64,000 nucleotides of DNA, taken from NCBI GenBank assembly GCA_045538635.1, contig JAZSRU010000093.1:1-64000 (forward strand), read 5' to 3'. The stretch is from RGIG5270 sp045538635. Its GTDB lineage: Bacteria; Verrucomicrobiota; Lentisphaeria; Victivallales; Victivallaceae. The notes under the pieces are model-generated. The model had not been told where the DNA came from. It saw only the letters and a program-made list of their open reading frames with translations, and did no database searches. Positions within the stretch are counted from its first letter, which is position 1. Each line of letters begins with the position of its first letter. A program made the translations under genes and the position numbers. Below are positions 61,071-64,000 of the stretch, piece after piece.

Positions 61071-62681
61071 ATGAAAGTTCAAAATCTTAATGGTATATGG
61101 CAATTTGCATATTCAGAGGAAAAACCTGAAAATCCGGTATTTGATTCATTTGTCAGCGTGCCGAGCTGCTTTGACAATATTCCCGGCAGAGCCGGTGTCC
61201 GCGCCTGCGGCTGTTACAAACGCAATATAAACTGCTCCGGCAAAGTCATGCTGACTGTCGAAGGCGCCGGATTGCATTATGAAGTTTTTGTCGATGGCAG
61301 AAGTGTCGGCAAAAGTATTCTTGCTTACTCAAAAGAAGAATTCTTTTTTGACTGCGGCAACATTACTGAACACGAGCTTGTAATTATTGCTGACAATAAG
61401 ATTTATTCTGATGATTTGGGAGAAACTTACAAAGTTTACTATGACTTTTACGGTTTCGGCGGCATTTACAGTGATATTTATCTGACTGAATATGCAGATG
61501 ATGACATCCGCCGCATTGAAGTTATTCCGCAAGATATAAACAAAGGAACTGCACTGATCCGTCTGGAAACTTTCGGTGCAAATCCTGATGAAATTATGAT
61601 TTCATTTGACGGCAAAACTTCTGAAAAACGGCCGTTTGCACAGGAGTTTACTGTCAATGTACCGGATTTCAAACTCTGGAGCGTGGAAACCCCATATCTG
61701 CATACCGTCAGAATAAATGGAGTTGAAGCTGAATTCGGTATGCGTACTCTCGATTGGAGCGGCAATGATCTGCTGCTGAACGGCAAAGTTTTGAAACTTG
61801 TCGGCTGCAACCGTCATGAATCACATCCTGCTTTCGGGGCGGCAGTTCCGGAAAGTTTGATCGCCGATGATTTGCAGATGATCAAAGAGCAGGGATTCAA
61901 TTTTGTCCGCGGTTCACATTATCCGCAGAAAGAATCTCTGCTGCGCCTCTGCGACCGCATGGGTATCCTTGTATGGGAAGAAGCTCTCGGCTGGGGCAAC
62001 CGCAAAGAACATCTTGCCGATGCCGCTTTCGGAGATAATCAGGCTGAACAATGCCGCAAAATGGTACGCAAAAGTATAAATCATCCCTCCGTTATCATCT
62101 GGGGATTTCTCAATGAAGCTCATTCAGAACATCCGGAAGCGGCAGATTTGCTGCGCAGACTTTACAATACCATCCGCGAAATGGATCCATCCCGTCCGAT
62201 AACTTTTGCCTGCAACCGTCCGAAGTCTGATATCTGTATGCAGTATATGGATATTTTTGCCATCAATATTTATCCCGGCTGGTATGATACTGCAGATGAA
62301 CTTTCTCCGCGCGGCAGCATTGCCAATGTCAAAAAGTATATTGATATGTGGGGCGAAAAATTCCAGGGGAAACCCCTGATGATCGGAGAAATCGGTTCCG
62401 CCGCACTCTATGGCGACCATAGCGGATACCGGTGGAGCGAAGAATATCAGGCTGATCATCTGGAGGAAGTCCTTAAATGCGTTTTAAATAATCCGCGTTA
62501 TACCGGTGTCGGAATCTGGCTGTTTGCTGATGCCAAAAGCTATCTTGAAACAGAATATTTCTTCACCCGCCCGCGCGGTTTCAACAACAAAGGCATGCTC
62601 AATGAATACCGGCTGCCAAAAGTTTCATGGTACCGCACCCGCGAATATCTGCGCAAATTCAAAGAATCCGTCAAAAATTAA
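61071..62681 (+). CDS. Glycoside hydrolase family 2, beta-glucuronidase/galactosidase-like, cytoplasmic
   Basis: 536 residues, no signal peptide. An N-terminal sugar-binding jelly roll (1-145), an Ig-like domain (146-225) and a catalytic TIM barrel (226-536). The acid/base is Glu349 in WGFLNEAH and the nucleophile Glu440 in MIGEIGS. NFVRGSHYPQ and the cap GNRKEHL resemble beta-glucuronidases, and NxK-type residues occur near FFTRPRGFNNKG at the C-terminus, a feature of glucuronidases. The chain is shorter than the usual 600 residues. A role in degrading imported oligosaccharides, perhaps mucin- or glucuronide-derived, is inferred. Confidence 0.88.
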   Translation: MKVQNLNGIWQFAYSEEKPENPVFDSFVSVPSCFDNIPGRAGVRACGCYKRNINCSGKVMLTVEGAGLHYEVFVDGRSVGKSILAYSKEEFFFDCGNITEHELVIIADNKIYSDDLGETYKVYYDFYGFGGIYSDIYLTEYADDDIRRIEVIPQDINKGTALIRLETFGANPDEIMISFDGKTSEKRPFAQEFTVNVPDFKLWSVETPYLHTVRINGVEAEFGMRTLDWSGNDLLLNGKVLKLVGCNRHESHPAFGAAVPESLIADDLQMIKEQGFNFVRGSHYPQKESLLRLCDRMGILVWEEALGWGNRKEHLADAAFGDNQAEQCRKMVRKSINHPSVIIWGFLNEAHSEHPEAADLLRRLYNTIREMDPSRPITFACNRPKSDICMQYMDIFAINIYPGWYDTADELSPRGSIANVKKYIDMWGEKFQGKPLMIGEIGSAALYGDHSGYRWSEEYQADHLEEVLKCVLNNPRYTGVGIWLFADAKSYLETEYFFTRPRGFNNKGMLNEYRLPKVSWYRTREYLRKFKESVKN

Positions 62682-62711
62682 TAAAAAAATGCAAATATTG
62701 TAAATAAAAAT

Positions 62712-62744
62712 TTGAAAAAACTGTAAATGGGTATTAATTTACAG
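62712..62744 (+). promoter_or_regulatory. Possible promoter with overlapping inverted repeat
   Basis: TTGAAA (62712-62717), 16 bases, TTAATT (62734-62739). The inverted repeat CTGTAAAT (62721-62728) / ATTTACAG (62737-62744) covers the -10, the position expected for a repressor operator. It precedes the gene at 62786, which has AAAGGATGA. Confidence 0.4.
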
Positions 62745-62785
62745 ACAGAGAGTCTTTACTTTTAATTCAAATGAAAGGATGAATT

Positions 62786-63586
62786 ATGAAACTTTCCAAA
62801 TTTTTTGCTGTTGCAGCAATCGGATTTTCTGCTGTACTCATGTGTAATGCCGAAGTTATCCCCATGAATGCAGATTTTCTCCGCAATGCATGGACCAATT
62901 CTCTCAAATGCGACGGAAACCAGATCACCGTAAGCGGCAGATCATTTCTCGTATCCAGAAAACCGATCGACATTGATCATGCCAAAAAATATTCTTTCAA
63001 AATCACCGCCGTCGGCAACAAAGTCAAACCGACAAATATTTATGTCGGATTTGATTTCTGCGATGAAAACGGCAAAGGCATTGCCGCTCATCATCTGCAG
63101 GGATTGCAGTACACCATAACTCCGCTTGCCCGCGATGCCAAAAAAGGCGATACCAAAATTTATATTAGCAAAGGCGCTGCATGGGTCAGAGGCGGTTCCG
63201 TCTGCATTGTCAAAGATGCAAAAGCCGATAATTCCGATGTCCCCAATGCCAAAGTTGTCGGCGAAAATGTTACCGCAGTCAAAAAAGTCGGTACCGAATG
63301 GGAAGTTACCCTTGCAAAAGGTCTGACTGAAGATTTGCCCGCCAATACCTCTCTCCGTCAGCATCTCAAAGGAGGTTATTACTACTGCGTGGCAAATAAA
63401 TCAATTCCTGCAGAAGGCGAAATTACTCTGCAGGGATCCGTCAGCGGATTGCCGAAATATCTCCAGCAATATAATGCAAAAAATTGGCCCATCGGTGCCA
63501 AAAAAGCATACTTTATCATCCTTGCCGACTGGGGCAACACCAAAACTCCGGTCATTTTGAAAGATGGTACATTCACTATTGAATAA
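62786..63586 (+). CDS. Secreted beta-rich protein, tandem paralogue 1
   Basis: 266 residues with a signal peptide (1-22, ending LMCNAE). The mature part opens with a carbohydrate-binding-like segment (VSGRSFLVSRKPIDIDHAKK, then IYVGFDFCDENGKG). It contains LARDAKKGDTKIYISKG, a short motif repeated almost exactly in the next gene. No catalytic residues stand out. Together with the GH2 enzyme it may belong to a glycan-handling locus, which is an inference from position only. Confidence 0.65.
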   Translation: MKLSKFFAVAAIGFSAVLMCNAEVIPMNADFLRNAWTNSLKCDGNQITVSGRSFLVSRKPIDIDHAKKYSFKITAVGNKVKPTNIYVGFDFCDENGKGIAAHHLQGLQYTITPLARDAKKGDTKIYISKGAAWVRGGSVCIVKDAKADNSDVPNAKVVGENVTAVKKVGTEWEVTLAKGLTEDLPANTSLRQHLKGGYYYCVANKSIPAEGEITLQGSVSGLPKYLQQYNAKNWPIGAKKAYFIILADWGNTKTPVILKDGTFTIE

Positions 63587-63609
63587 TCAATAAAGAAAGG
63601 ATTAAAAAA

Positions 63610-64000
63610 ATGCGTACTTTGACCAAATCAATCGTATGTGTTGCAGCATTTGCCGTACTCTCACTCTCCGCCGCAGAAGTCATCAACCTGACTGAAAAAG
63701 GTGTAATGAAAAGAAATATCGGCAATGGTGATATCGTTTACGGCGAAAATCAATTCACCATCCCCGGCAGAACCGCATTCCGTATGAATAAACCCATCAC
63801 AATCGACCCCGCCAAAACATACACATTAAAAGTTACTTTTGCAAATAATACCGCAAGAAAACCGATGATTTATGTCGGTTGGGATCCGATCAATGCCAAA
63901 AATCAGGGCGGTCCCGCATATATGTGGCAGGGCAAAAGTGAAACTTTCACCCAGCTCTCACGCGATGCCAAAAAAGGCGATACCATGATTTATGTCAAAG
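63610..64000 (+). CDS. Secreted beta-rich protein, tandem paralogue 2, cut by window edge
   Basis: The first 130 codons are visible. The signal peptide ends near SLSAAE (about 22), followed by ITIDPAKTYTLKVTF and MIYVGWDPINAKN, which align with paralogue 1 (IDHAKKYSFKIT, IYVGFDFCDENG). LSRDAKKGDTMIYVK repeats the motif of paralogue 1, and 24 bases there are identical between the genes. AAAGGA precedes the ATG, 23 bases after the stop of the first copy. A tandem duplication followed by divergence. Confidence 0.7.
   Translation, partial: MRTLTKSIVCVAAFAVLSLSAAEVINLTEKGVMKRNIGNGDIVYGENQFTIPGRTAFRMNKPITIDPAKTYTLKVTFANNTARKPMIYVGWDPINAKNQGGPAYMWQGKSETFTQLSRDAKKGDTMIYVK

Noticed and set aside
1..64000. 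CRISPR array, insertion sequence or transposase
   Set aside because: No regularly spaced direct repeats and no transposase-like reading frame were found. The repeats seen are hairpins, short scattered words or protein-level repeats.

Overview
The window is a gene-dense bacterial chromosome segment with few gaps, Shine-Dalgarno starts and many ATGA overlaps. Three things point to a Gram-negative PVC-superphylum bacterium, most likely an anaerobic Lentisphaerota/Victivallales-type organism. (1) A five-gene pilus-like operon follows the order of Akkermansia Amuc_1098-1102. (2) Two secreted proteins combine an FTLIELLVV prepilin segment with a C-terminal H-X9-DG motif. (3) LPS and outer-membrane genes (lpxA, tolB, LolA-like and BamE-like proteins) sit beside a class III (anaerobic) ribonucleotide reductase. 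The lineage is an inference from gene content, not from a marker phylogeny.

Layout. 1-5792 (-): secG followed by the pilus-like operon (Amuc_1102-, PilM/N-, Amuc_1100-, Amuc_1099-like genes and the start of a probable secretin). 5948-12525 (-): thioredoxin-like/TPR protein, rodA, purA, a UPF0489-like protein, a LolA-like lipoprotein and metY. 12714-14772 (+): ptsH and ptsI. 14818-15779 (-): yceD and coaD. 15938-18301 (+): ribF, a membrane-anchored MerR/coiled-coil protein and acpS. 18318-23200 (-): tolB-folC-lon operon. 23407-26556: a ceramidase-like enzyme, then convergent to it an isolated phage portal-like gene with a small partner. 26777-35108 (+): PP2C phosphatase, LolA-like protein, S41 peptidase, fabF, tadA, histidine kinase, NifU-like protein, bifunctional NAD(P)HX repair enzyme. 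35205-43590 (+): a secreted protein, then a cobalamin riboswitch leading prepilin-like gene, nrdG, nrdD, prepilin-like gene, btuF, btuC, btuD. 43562-47855 (-): Gfo/Idh/MocA oxidoreductase, ispE, phosphoesterase lipoprotein, murD. 48021-54557 (+): pyrH, lpxA, lipoprotein, isochorismatase-like, galK, BamE-like, murJ, ttcA. Then tRNA-Asp(GTC), a small lipoprotein, a 1,462-residue duplicated repeat protein (-), a beta-lactamase-fold hydrolase, a GH2 glycosidase and two tandem secreted paralogues, the last cut by the window edge.

How the genes fit together. The riboswitch operon couples B12 uptake to a B12-independent ribonucleotide reductase, which suggests a switch between B12-dependent and B12-independent dNTP synthesis. 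Both prepilin-like genes in this operon carry a long hairpin whose base ends exactly on the Phe codon of FTLIELLVV. The two hairpins differ in sequence but keep their pairing. This is the best candidate here for an undescribed system. Promoters that can be read by eye share a TTGAxx-N16-TATATT form with a 16-bp spacer.
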